Below are positions 47,923-56,398 of a stretch of 62,513 nt of DNA, one piece after another. Source of the DNA: Thermodesulfovibrio sp. N1 (lineage in GTDB: Bacteria; Nitrospirota; Thermodesulfovibrionia; Thermodesulfovibrionales; Thermodesulfovibrionaceae); the NCBI RefSeq assembly GCF_001707915.1, contig NZ_MAVV01000004.1, positions 1 to 62,513 on the forward strand, written 5' to 3'. The notes beneath the pieces were generated by a model, which saw only the letters and a list, made by a program, of their open reading frames with translations, was not told where the DNA came from and did not search any database. Numbering within the stretch: the first letter of the stretch is position 1; each line of letters begins with the position of its first letter. The translations under genes were made by a program, and so were the position numbers.

Positions 47923-47949
47923 ATTATACTAAGGTGAAAATTTTGTCAA
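47923..47949 (-). promoter_or_regulatory. Promoter of mraZ / dcw cluster
   Basis: Perfect TTGACA (47949-47944) and perfect TATAAT (47928-47923) on the minus strand, separated by 15 nt, shorter than the optimal 17. The MraZ repeats lie just downstream in the transcribed region. The -35 overlaps the ribosome-binding site of bioF on the other strand. Confidence 0.6.
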
Positions 47950-47961
47950 GGGGTATTTTTT

Positions 47962-49137
47962 ATGTATGAAAAAATTTTTGAAATTTTTGAAAAAAAGCTT
48001 GCTGAACTGAAAGAAAGCTCTCTCTATCGTTCAATCAAAGATATTGAACATCGTGAGGGAATGAATATTACTGTTGAAGGTAAAAAATATATAAACTTTG
48101 CATCAAATGACTATCTTGGATTAAGTCAAAATCCTATGGTAAAGGAGGCAGTAAAGGAGGCAGTTGAACTTTTTGGTTCTGGCGCAGGTGCATCAAGACT
48201 TTTATGCGGTGGTACATTTTTAAATGAAAAATTGGAAAGACTTTTATGTGATTTTAAAGATACTGAAAGCTCAATTGTTTTAAACTCTGGCTATACAGCC
48301 AATACTTCTTTAATACCTGCAATAACAGATGAAGGAGATGTGATCTTCAGTGATGAACTTAATCATGCAAGTATAATTGATGGTATTAGATTAAGCAAAG
48401 CACAAAAAATTATCTACAGGCATAATGATATTGATGATTTACTGAAAAAAATAAAAGAAGCTCCCAGCAAAGGCAAAAAGATCATTATAACAGATACAGT
48501 TTTTAGTATGGACGGAGACATAGCACCATTAAAGGAAATATATGAAATTTGCAAATCCTATGAAGTTCTACTTTACATTGATGATGCCCATGGAACTGGT
48601 GTGCTTGGAGATGGACATGGTGCATGGAAACACTTTGCTCTTCCTAAAGAAGACTTTGTAATCCATATGGGAACTCTTTCAAAAGCAATAGGTTGTTTTG
48701 GTGCCTTTGTATGTGGAGCAAATACTTTAATACAATGGTTTATAAACTTTGCAAGAGGATTTATTTTCTCAACAGCACTACCTGCAAGCGTTGTTGCCTC
48801 TGCCATAGCTTCTATAAAAATCATAATGGAAGATAAAACTATTATTGACAGACTCTGGGAAAATACTGAAAAAGTTATAAAAACTATTAAAACTATAAAT
48901 CTAAAAACAACGAATACGCAAACTCCAATTATTCCAATTCTTTTTGACACAATAGATGAGGCAAATAAAGCATCAAAAATATTTAGTGATTTAGGAATCT
49001 ATGCACCTGTAATAAGGCCGCCAACAGTAAAAATTCCAAGAATAAGAATAACTATAAGTGCAGCTCATACAGATAAAGATATTGAGAGGCTTATTGAGGC
49101 TTTTAACCTCCTCCACCAACAACTTCGCCGAGTTTAA
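47962..49137 (+). CDS. bioF: 8-Amino-7-oxononanoate synthase
   Basis: This PLP enzyme of biotin synthesis condenses pimeloyl-ACP/CoA with alanine. The 391 residues show FASNDYLGLSQNP, GSGAGASRLLCGG, the DDAHGTGVLG strand and PLP-lysine Lys241 in TLSKAIG. AAGGGG at 47948-47953 is the ribosome site. It diverges from mraZ, and its 3' end overlaps the convergent pilC gene by 35 nt. Other bio genes are absent, though a BioH-like hydrolase lies at 58358. 2-amino-3-ketobutyrate ligase is a related alternative. Confidence 0.88.
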   Translation: MYEKIFEIFEKKLAELKESSLYRSIKDIEHREGMNITVEGKKYINFASNDYLGLSQNPMVKEAVKEAVELFGSGAGASRLLCGGTFLNEKLERLLCDFKDTESSIVLNSGYTANTSLIPAITDEGDVIFSDELNHASIIDGIRLSKAQKIIYRHNDIDDLLKKIKEAPSKGKKIIITDTVFSMDGDIAPLKEIYEICKSYEVLLYIDDAHGTGVLGDGHGAWKHFALPKEDFVIHMGTLSKAIGCFGAFVCGANTLIQWFINFARGFIFSTALPASVVASAIASIKIIMEDKTIIDRLWENTEKVIKTIKTINLKTTNTQTPIIPILFDTIDEANKASKIFSDLGIYAPVIRPPTVKIPRIRITISAAHTDKDIERLIEAFNLLHQQLRRV

Positions 49138-50317
49138 ATATAGGTAAATAAAGGGATATTACAATAAATCCAATTGTTACACCAAGGAATACAATTAAAG
49201 CTGGCTCAAGCATATTCATGAGATTTGCAACAGCATTGTCAACTTCTTCATCATAAAAATCAGATACCTTATTAAGCATTTCGTCAGTGCCACCAGTAGC
49301 CTCCCCTACATTTACCATTTGAATAAAAACAGGCGGGAAAAGTTCTGGCCTTGATTTTAAAACTTCTGTTAAGGATTTTCCTGCTGTAATATCATCTCTC
49401 ATTTGAATAACTACATCTTCTATTACTTTATTTCCCGATGCCCTTGCAGAAATTTCCATGCTGTTAAGTATTGGCACCCCGCTTCCAAGCAAAGTTCCTA
49501 AAGTTCTTGCAAATCTTGAAAGAGAAGCTTTCAGCAAAATTACTCCTAATATAGGAAACTTTAACAAAATACTGTCTGTTATTTTTTTACCTTTATCAGT
49601 GCGTCTGAATAATTTTATAAAAATAAAAAATCCAATAATTCCAAGAAGAATAAATATTCCTGTCTTTACCATGAAATTACTTATTGCAATTGTAATTCTT
49701 GTTGGAAGAGGTAGTTGCAGTCCCATTTCTCCAAAGAGTTTTGCGAAGGTGGGAATAACAAATATCATAATTATTGCAACAACCAACGTAGCCACACCTA
49801 TCACTAATGAAGGATAAATCATTGCACCGATAATTTTTCTTCTTAGTTTCATCATCTTTTCAAAATAATCAGCCATTCTAAAAAGAACCTTATCGAGCAT
49901 ACCGCCTTCTTCGCCTGCTCTAACCATGTTTACAAAAAGAGAACTAAATACACGAGGATGTCTTTTCATTGCCTCTGCAAGGGAAGAACCCTTTTCAATA
50001 TCAGCTCTCATTTGCATAAGAACTTTTTTGAAAGTTTTATTTTTAATCTGTCCAATGAGAGCATCAAAGGCTTGAACAATAGGAACACCAGAGGAAAATA
50101 AAGTTGCAAATTGACGGGTAAAGAAAAGAATATCTTTTTGAGGAACTCCTCTACCAAAGGTGAAAGCCCGAGCCTCTTGTTTTTCTCTTACATATCTCGG
50201 GATAATTCCCTTTTTTCTTAAAGAAAGAAGAAGTTCACCCTCGTTTTCTGCCTCTGTTTCACCACTTACATAGAGGCCATCTTCTGTTCTACCTCTCCAT
50301 ATATAAACCGTGGGCAT
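49103..50317 (-). CDS. pilC: Type IV pilus / type II secretion platform protein (PilC/GspF)
   Basis: This inner-membrane platform is driven by PilB/GspE. The 404 residues hold two T2SSF repeats: QFATLFSSGVPIVQAFDAL near residue 69 and RFARTLGTLLGSGVPILNSM near 270. Three transmembrane helices are visible (about 168-190, 215-237, 375-395). The length is typical. It lies 20 nt after sdhD on the same strand and converges on bioF. The only other pilus-type gene here is pilB at the window start. Confidence 0.94.
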   Translation of the reverse strand: MPTVYIWRGRTEDGLYVSGETEAENEGELLLSLRKKGIIPRYVREKQEARAFTFGRGVPQKDILFFTRQFATLFSSGVPIVQAFDALIGQIKNKTFKKVLMQMRADIEKGSSLAEAMKRHPRVFSSLFVNMVRAGEEGGMLDKVLFRMADYFEKMMKLRRKIIGAMIYPSLVIGVATLVVAIIMIFVIPTFAKLFGEMGLQLPLPTRITIAISNFMVKTGIFILLGIIGFFIFIKLFRRTDKGKKITDSILLKFPILGVILLKASLSRFARTLGTLLGSGVPILNSMEISARASGNKVIEDVVIQMRDDITAGKSLTEVLKSRPELFPPVFIQMVNVGEATGGTDEMLNKVSDFYDEEVDNAVANLMNMLEPALIVFLGVTIGFIVISLYLPIFKLGEVVGGGG

Positions 50318-50337
50318 TTTTAATCCCTTTTATCTTT

Positions 50338-50652
50338 TTAAAAGATTACAATTTTTATTCCAAAAAATGCAAGTGCCAATGGTAAAATAAATATAAAAAA
50401 TTTTAAAAATTTTTTCAATCCTTCACCTTTGACATATTCCGTTACTAATCCGTTAATTCCGTAAAAACCATGATACAAAGCAGAAATTAAAAAAACAATA
50501 TTAAAAATCTTCCATGATGGTTCACTAAGCCTTTGTATTACAGACTGATACGAATAAGCTTCAGCTTCCATAAAATGCATCATAAAGAAATGATAAATTA
50601 AACCAAAAGTAAGAATAATTCCTGTCACTCTATGCAATAGCCAGCCCCCCAT
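50338..50652 (-). CDS. sdhD: Succinate dehydrogenase/fumarate reductase membrane anchor (SdhD-like)
   Basis: This is a 104-residue anchor with three hydrophobic helices and histidines suited to heme b ligation: GGWLLHRVTGIILTF, IYHFFMMHF and LYHGFYGI. The first helix repeats the SdhC pattern W-L-x-H-R-x-T-G-I-I-L-T-F, so the two anchors look like diverged duplicates. It starts immediately after the sdhC stop. The C/D naming follows gene order. Confidence 0.86.
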   Translation of the reverse strand: MGGWLLHRVTGIILTFGLIYHFFMMHFMEAEAYSYQSVIQRLSEPSWKIFNIVFLISALYHGFYGINGLVTEYVKGEGLKKFLKFFIFILPLALAFFGIKIVIF

Positions 50653-50997
50653 CTAAAACACCTCCTGTAAAAAGTAAAAGGCACCAACAAACCACAACAC
50701 TGCAATAATTAATGCTCCAGCATAGGCAAGCTGTTTTTGATACTTTGTTGAAACACCCATCTCAAGAAGTGTAATTCTAATTCCAGCAAATACGTGTTTT
50801 AAAACTATGGCAAAAAGAACAAGTTCACCAAATTTGATAATCGGATTTTTCATCATAGACATTATTTTCTGATAAGCCTCAGGGTCTTTAAGATGGCTTA
50901 AAACATAAATATGGGCAATCAGATAAAATGTAAGAATTATTCCTGTAATCCTATGAACAAGCCATGCAATAGATCCTGTATTCCATCTGTATCTCAT
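50653..50997 (-). CDS. sdhC: Succinate dehydrogenase/fumarate reductase cytochrome b (SdhC-like)
   Basis: This 114-residue membrane cytochrome subunit has three helices. Conserved SIAWLVHRITGIILTF, a second histidine pair in LIAHIYVLSH and KHVFAGIR provide candidate heme ligands for linkage to menaquinone. Its ATG overlaps the sdhB stop by 4 nt. Confidence 0.88.
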   Translation of the reverse strand: MRYRWNTGSIAWLVHRITGIILTFYLIAHIYVLSHLKDPEAYQKIMSMMKNPIIKFGELVLFAIVLKHVFAGIRITLLEMGVSTKYQKQLAYAGALIIAVLWFVGAFYFLQEVF

Positions 50998-51713
50998 TTT
51001 TCACCTCCTGTGAATCCTTTTTTAACTGCCAGACGTTTTAATTTCAAAATATGCTTTGTAACATCTATCTCTTTTGGACAGACTTCAACACAGTTGAAAA
51101 TTGAATGACATCTCCAGATACCATTTTCTCCTGTAATTCTTGCAAGTCTTTCATCTGTTGCTCTGTCACGGGTATCAAAAATAAACCTGAATGCTTTAAG
51201 AAGTGCACTTGGACCAAGATAATTCTTGTTAGCCCAGAAAACAGGACATGAAGTTGTACAGCTTCCACACATAATACATGTAATTGATTCAAGAATTTTG
51301 TGTTGATCTTGAGGGGATTGAATTCTTTCCCTTTCAGGTGGTGGTTCTTCATTTATTAAATATGGCAAAACTTTATCATTTTTCTCAAAAAACATTGTCA
51401 TATCAACAACTAAATCCTTTATTACTGGTAAAGATGGAAGAGGTTCTATTACTATCAATTCAGGCAGATCTTTGACAAGACTCTGACAGGCAAGCTTGTT
51501 TTTACCATTTATCTTCATCGCACAGGAACCGCATACACCATGGGCACAGGATTTTCTAAAAGTAAGAGTTCCGTCTTTTGTCTCTTTAATTTTGACAAGT
51601 CCATCTAAAACTCTTTCCATGCTGTTAAGCTTAATTCTAAATTCATCCCATCTTTCAGAGGGATTTTCTTCAGGTAAATATCTTTTAATTCTGAAAGTGT
51701 AGTATTTTTCCAT
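50994..51713 (-). CDS. sdhB: Succinate dehydrogenase/fumarate reductase iron-sulfur subunit
   Basis: This subunit transfers electrons between the flavoprotein and the membrane anchors. The 239 residues bind three clusters: [2Fe-2S] CAHGVCGSC...C, [4Fe-4S] CIMCGSCTTSCP and [3Fe-4S] CHSIFNCVEVCPKEID. Length and motif order match bacterial SdhB/FrdB. It overlaps sdhA by 1 nt. Confidence 0.95.
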   Translation of the reverse strand: MEKYYTFRIKRYLPEENPSERWDEFRIKLNSMERVLDGLVKIKETKDGTLTFRKSCAHGVCGSCAMKINGKNKLACQSLVKDLPELIVIEPLPSLPVIKDLVVDMTMFFEKNDKVLPYLINEEPPPERERIQSPQDQHKILESITCIMCGSCTTSCPVFWANKNYLGPSALLKAFRFIFDTRDRATDERLARITGENGIWRCHSIFNCVEVCPKEIDVTKHILKLKRLAVKKGFTGGEK

Positions 51714-53446
51714 CAGTACTTCCTCTCCTCTGGTTTAAATCTTGTTATTTTAACAGGTTTAAATTTGAAATTAATGCCTTTATCTGTAAGAAAAGCAAAA
51801 GTATGCTTAAGCCAGTTTTCATCATCCCTTTCTGGATAATCTTCCCTGTAATGGGCTCCTCTGCTTTCTGTCCTCTGTAAAGCACTTGCAGTTATTGCTT
51901 CAGCTAAAGTAAGCATATGTCCAAGCTCTAATGCATCAAGAAGTTCTGTATTGAATCTATTTGATTTATCTTTTATGGAAATCTCTTTGTATCTTTCTTT
52001 TAGTTGTTTAATTTCCTCAAGAAGTGTTTTCAATTCTTCCTCTATTCTGAATACAGAGCATTTATCCATCATGGCTGTTTGCAAATCTTTTCTAACAGAA
52101 CCTACACTTTCTCTGCCATTGGAGTTTTTAATCATATTTATACAATCAACAATTATCTGAATCCTTTCCTTTGTAACTCTCCCCTTTGTAGCTGTCCTAA
52201 GATTACTTGAAGCTGACTTGCCAGCTCTTCTTCCAAATACAACAGTATCAAGAAGAGAGTTACATCCAAGTCTATTTGCGCCATGAACAGAAACACAAGC
52301 GCACTCACCTGCTGCATAAAGTCCATAAACTGTGCTTCCATCTACATCCTTTAATACTCTTCCATCAATATCAGTGGGAATTCCACCCATTGCATAATGA
52401 GCTGTTGGAACAATTGGAATCGGAGCTTCTGATGGATCGATTCCCATGTATATTTTACAGAAAGTTGTTATCTCTGGAAGTCTTTCCTCAAGAATTTTTT
52501 TATCAACATGTCTTAAATCTAGATAAACATAATCCTTTCCATCAATTCCCCTGCCTTCTCTTATCTCTGTTAGTATAGCCCTTGATACCATATCCCGTGG
52601 AGCAAGGTCTTTTATGGTAGGTGCATAGCGTTCCATAAATCTTTCACCTTTACTATTTATCAGTATTCCACCTTCACCTCTTGCTCCTTCAGTGATAAGT
52701 ATTCCTAATCCATAAAGTCCTGTTGGGTGAAACTGGAAAAACTCCATATCCTCAAGGGGAAGTCCCTGCCTAAAAAGCATGCTTAAACACTCGCCAGTGC
52801 TTGCATAGGCATTAGATGTTACTTTGAATATCTTTCCGTATCCACCACTTGCTACTATTACTGCCTTTGCTTCAAATACATGGATTGAACCATCCTTTAT
52901 ATTAATTGCTATTATTCCCTGAACTGCTTCATTCTCAACAACAATATCAAGAACCTGAAACTCTTGGAAAAATTTTACTCCCTTTAATTGACATTGCTCA
53001 TACAAAGCAAACAAAACAGCATGACCTGTTCTGTCTGCTGAATAGCAGGCTCTACGGACAGGAGCTTTACCAAACTCACGGGTATGTCCACCAAATCTTC
53101 TCTGAGCAATTTTTCCTTCAGGAGTTCGTGAAAAGGGAACCCCCATGTGTTCAAGTTCAATTATTGTTGGAATTGCATCATAACACATAATTTCAATTGC
53201 ATCCTGGTCCCCAAGAAAATCGCTTCCTTTAACTGTATCATAAGTGTGCCACTCTGGAGAATCTTCTTCTTCATTTCCTAAGGCAGCACCTATTCCACCC
53301 TGTGCTGCTGTAGAATGAGAACGAGTTGGATAAAGTTTGCTTAGCACAGCAACTGAACCATTCCCTATACACTCAATTGCAGCACGACAACCTGCTAATC
53401 CAGAACCAATAATCACTGTGTCAAAGTAGTGTTTACTAATCTCCAA
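51713..53446 (-). CDS. sdhA: Succinate dehydrogenase/fumarate reductase flavoprotein
   Basis: This FAD subunit interconverts succinate and fumarate. The 577 residues have [12 protein letters not shown] (about 12-23), flavin-linking His44 in [19 protein letters not shown], the catalytic [12 protein letters not shown]...DMVSRA segments and [13 protein letters not shown]. The start codon is TTG at 53446, with GGGAGG 8 nt upstream. With two short heme-bearing anchors, the direction of the reaction cannot be fixed from sequence. Confidence 0.95.
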   Translation of the reverse strand: MEISKHYFDTVIIGSGLAGCRAAIECIGNGSVAVLSKLYPTRSHSTAAQGGIGAALGNEEEDSPEWHTYDTVKGSDFLGDQDAIEIMCYDAIPTIIELEHMGVPFSRTPEGKIAQRRFGGHTREFGKAPVRRACYSADRTGHAVLFALYEQCQLKGVKFFQEFQVLDIVVENEAVQGIIAINIKDGSIHVFEAKAVIVASGGYGKIFKVTSNAYASTGECLSMLFRQGLPLEDMEFFQFHPTGLYGLGILITEGARGEGGILINSKGERFMERYAPTIKDLAPRDMVSRAILTEIREGRGIDGKDYVYLDLRHVDKKILEERLPEITTFCKIYMGIDPSEAPIPIVPTAHYAMGGIPTDIDGRVLKDVDGSTVYGLYAAGECACVSVHGANRLGCNSLLDTVVFGRRAGKSASSNLRTATKGRVTKERIQIIVDCINMIKNSNGRESVGSVRKDLQTAMMDKCSVFRIEEELKTLLEEIKQLKERYKEISIKDKSNRFNTELLDALELGHMLTLAEAITASALQRTESRGAHYREDYPERDDENWLKHTFAFLTDKGINFKFKPVKITRFKPEERKY

Positions 53447-53463
53447 TTGCCTTACCTCCCTAT

Positions 53464-53518
53464 TTGCAAAAATTATTTTATTTTGTATAATTTATAACAC
53501 AATGTCAAGTATAGGAGG
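53464..53518 (+). promoter_or_regulatory. Divergent sdhA / malic enzyme promoter region
   Basis: Toward the malic enzyme: TTGCAA (53464-53469), 16 nt spacer, TATAAT (53486-53491), then ATAGGAGG before the ATG at 53525. Toward sdhA: TTGACA at 53508-53503 on the minus strand with a weak -10. The two promoters overlap, so co-regulation is plausible. Confidence 0.5.
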
Positions 53519-53524
53519 ATAAAA

Positions 53525-54927
53525 ATGGGATATGTACCAAGCCCGAGTTACAGCATAACAGTCCGGGTGGAAATTGAAAATCGTATTGGTATGTTTGCAA
53601 AAATTGCTTCAGCTATAAGTGGTGCTGGTGGAGATCTTGGTTCAATAGATATTGTCAAAGTTGAAAAGGGAAAGATAATCAGAGACATAACTGTAAATGC
53701 AAGGGATGAAGAACATGAAAAGAAAATAATAAGGGCTCTCAAACACATTGAAGGAGTAAAAATTCTAAGGGTTATGGATAGAACATTTTTAGTTCATGAA
53801 GGAGGTAAAATTGGAATATATAATAAAGTTAATGTAAAGGGAAGGGAAGACCTCTCCAGAGTTTACACCCCAGGTGTTGCCCCTGTGTGCCTTGATATTC
53901 AAAAAATCCAGAACATGTTTATAGGTATACAATCAAAGGAAACACAGTTGCAGTAATCACAGATGGAACAGCAGTCTTAGGACTCGGAAACATAGGTGCT
54001 GAAGCAGCAATGCCTGTTATGGAGGGAAAATGTATGCTTTTTAAAGAATTCGGAAGTGTTGATGCCTTCCCAATTGCCATAAAAACAACTGATGTTGATG
54101 AATTTGTTAATATCGTTAAGAAAATTTCAACTCCCTTTGGAGGAATTAACCTTGAAGACATCGCAGCGCCCCGTTGTTTTGAGATTGAAAAAAGACTAAG
54201 AGAAGAACTTAATATTCCAGTAATTCATGATGACCAGCACGGAACTGCTATTGTTGTTTTGGCTGCATTAATAAATGTAGGGAGGGTCTTAAAAAAAGAG
54301 ATTAAAGATTTTAAAATTGTAATTGCAGGTGCAGGTGCAGCTGGGACTGCTACAGCCTATATGCTTCTTGATTACGGAGTAAAAGATATCATTGTATGTG
54401 ACAGAGCGGGAACCCTTTATGAAGGAAGAAAAGAAGAAATAGACCCTTACAAAGAAGAACTCGCAAGAAAAACAAATCCAAGAAAAATTAAAGGTAAAAT
54501 ATCTGATGCCTTAGAAGGAGCAGATGTTTTTATCGGACTTTCAGCACCAAACATAGTAACTCCTGATGATATAAAGAAAATGAATCCTCCTCGGATTGTC
54601 TTTGCTCTTGCAAACCCAGACCCCGAAATAGCACCAGAACTTGCAATGCCTCTTGTAAGAATAATGGCAACAGGAAGGTCTGATTATCCAAATCAGATAA
54701 ACAATGTTTTAGCATTTCCTGGTTTATTCAAAGGCTTACTTGAAGTTAAAGCCAGAGGCGTTGACAAAGAAATATTCTTTGCTGCCTCACACGCAATTGC
54801 TAACATAATAAAAGATGAAGAGTTAAACGAAGATTACATTATTCCAAGTATATTTAATAAAAAAGTTGCTCAGGCAGTAGCTAATGCTGTTTCAGAAAAG
54901 GCTAAAAAGCTTAAATTAGCAAGATAG
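53525..54927 (+). pseudogene. NAD-dependent malic enzyme with N-terminal ACT domain (frameshift)
   Basis: This enzyme decarboxylates malate to pyruvate. The first 126 codons (53525-53902) encode an ACT regulatory domain (about 8-80) and the malic enzyme start (REDLSRVYTPGVAPVCLDIQK). The frame then stops at 53954-53956. Reading one base back from the A6 run at 53901-53906 restores the expected NPEHVYRYTIKGNTVAVITDG and continues to 54927 with the HDDQHGTA motif and AGAGAAGTA nucleotide site. Both halves are perfectly conserved, so this is a one-base deficit in a homopolymer: sequencing error, recent mutation or slippage. Restored length is about 468 residues. Confidence 0.88.
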
Positions 54928-54987
54928 AGTTGAAAAATTTAATGCTTTTTTAATAATATCATTAAAATCTTAAATAGGAGGGGCAAA

Positions 54988-55998
54988 ATGAAACGAAGTC
55001 TATTTTTAGCAGGTTTATTTTTAATGGCATTTGCTTTCCTTGTCTTGATTGGAGACAAAACAGAGGCAGCTAAAAAAGTTTACATTAAATGGGGTGCTAC
55101 CTCTGTTCGTTCTGGTCTTTATGCAAACACAGTAGCAATGGCAAAGGTTGTAAACAAAGCCTATCCAGGTGAAATTGAGGTAACTGTTGTTGAAACAGGA
55201 GGATTCCTTGAAAATTTATCAAGACTTCAGAGAAAGGCAATCCATATTGGACCAGCAGATGCAGCTGCAGGATATGCAAATTATATGGGAATTATTGATT
55301 ATGAAGGTAAAGCAAATCCCAATTTAAGAACTCTGTGGGGAGGATACATTACACCAATCCATATTGTTGTAAGTGAGAAAAGTGGAGTCAAAGATGTTAG
55401 ACAGTTAAGCGGTGTTGATTTTGCATCTAATCCAGGTACAACCTCAGGAAGAGCTGCTGAATTATTTTTTAAGGCACTTAATATTACACCTAATTATAAA
55501 CCAATGGGTATAGGTGCAAGCGTTGATGCTATGAAATCTGGAGTAGTAAAAGCCTGGTACAAAGCTGGATTCAAAGACTCCGCAATCCTTGATCTTGAAG
55601 CTAATATGGATATAAGAATTCTTCCTGTAACTAAGGAAATGATAGATCAATTTAACAAAGTCTACCCTGGTCAAGGTTTGATGATGGAAATTCCCGCTGG
55701 ACTATTTAAGAGTGTTAAAAAGCCTCAAATGAGTTTAGCCTATGTTGTTACTGACTTTGTCGATAAAGATGTTCCTGAAGATGTCGTATTTAAAATTGTT
55801 AAAGCTGTATGGGAAAACAGAAAAGAAATAGTAGGCTCTCTTGCAACATTAAAAGAGGGTAATTTTGAAGACATGTTTGGAATGGCTGTAAAATATGTAA
55901 ATGTTCCTCTTCATCCAGGAGCTGTAAAATTTTACAGAGATGTTCTTAAATTAAAAGTACCTGATAAATTAATACCACCAGAGATGAAGAAAAAATAA
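54988..55998 (+). CDS. TAXI-family TRAP transporter solute-binding protein
   Basis: This periplasmic receptor delivers substrate to the TRAP permease. The 336 residues have a signal peptide (about 1-28, ending TEAA), then the TAXI-type fold: IKWGATSVRSGLYANTVAMAKVV, ETGGFLENLSRLQR and FASNPGTTSGRAAELFFKAL. AGGAGGGG precedes the ATG. The ligand is not known; some TAXI proteins bind glutamate or other carboxylates. The neighbouring malic enzyme hints at a dicarboxylate. Confidence 0.93.
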   Translation: MKRSLFLAGLFLMAFAFLVLIGDKTEAAKKVYIKWGATSVRSGLYANTVAMAKVVNKAYPGEIEVTVVETGGFLENLSRLQRKAIHIGPADAAAGYANYMGIIDYEGKANPNLRTLWGGYITPIHIVVSEKSGVKDVRQLSGVDFASNPGTTSGRAAELFFKALNITPNYKPMGIGASVDAMKSGVVKAWYKAGFKDSAILDLEANMDIRILPVTKEMIDQFNKVYPGQGLMMEIPAGLFKSVKKPQMSLAYVVTDFVDKDVPEDVVFKIVKAVWENRKEIVGSLATLKEGNFEDMFGMAVKYVNVPLHPGAVKFYRDVLKLKVPDKLIPPEMKKK

Positions 55999-56008
55999 GG
56001 AGGACTCC

Positions 56009-56377
56009 ATGAAAACATTTCTTTCTATAATAACAATAGCCTTTTTCATAATTGTATTACCTCTTTTTGTATTTGCACAGCCAGCAGTAATTATAACTCC
56101 TTCTTCTGGTGCTCCTGCAGACGAAATAACAATCGAGGGAAAAGGATTTCAACCTGATGAGGAAGTTGATATAATCATTACCCTTGATGAAGGTGAAAAG
56201 GTGGCATTAGGCACTGTAAAAGCTGATGTAATAAAAACTGATGCTAATGGAGCATTCTCTGTTAAATCAGGCATTCCGATTAATGCAAAACCAGGCACCT
56301 ATAAAGTTGATGTAATAGGAAACAAGGGAACTCAATTAGATCTAAAAATAGAAGTTAAAGCAAAGGATAAAAAATAG
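56009..56377 (+). CDS. Small secreted Ig-like (IPT/TIG-type) protein
   Basis: This 122-residue protein has a clear signal peptide (about 1-23, FVFAQPA) and a single beta-sandwich pattern: ITPSSGAPADEITIEGKGFQPDEEVDIII, later DANGAFSVKSGIPINAKPGTYKVDVIG. Such IPT/TIG-like domains are found in surface and periplasmic proteins. Sandwiched between the TAXI receptor (10 nt) and the permease (21 nt), it may be an accessory of this transporter. I do not recognise a named family. Confidence 0.82.
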   Translation: MKTFLSIITIAFFIIVLPLFVFAQPAVIITPSSGAPADEITIEGKGFQPDEEVDIIITLDEGEKVALGTVKADVIKTDANGAFSVKSGIPINAKPGTYKVDVIGNKGTQLDLKIEVKAKDKK

Positions 56378-56398
56378 TAAGGAGGCTATTAAAGAATA

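Noticed and set aside
51951-53190. Several plus-strand open frames of 60-120 codons over sdhA
   Set aside because: Low-complexity shadows (Gln/His/Leu-rich) of a well-conserved flavoprotein; no ribosome sites.
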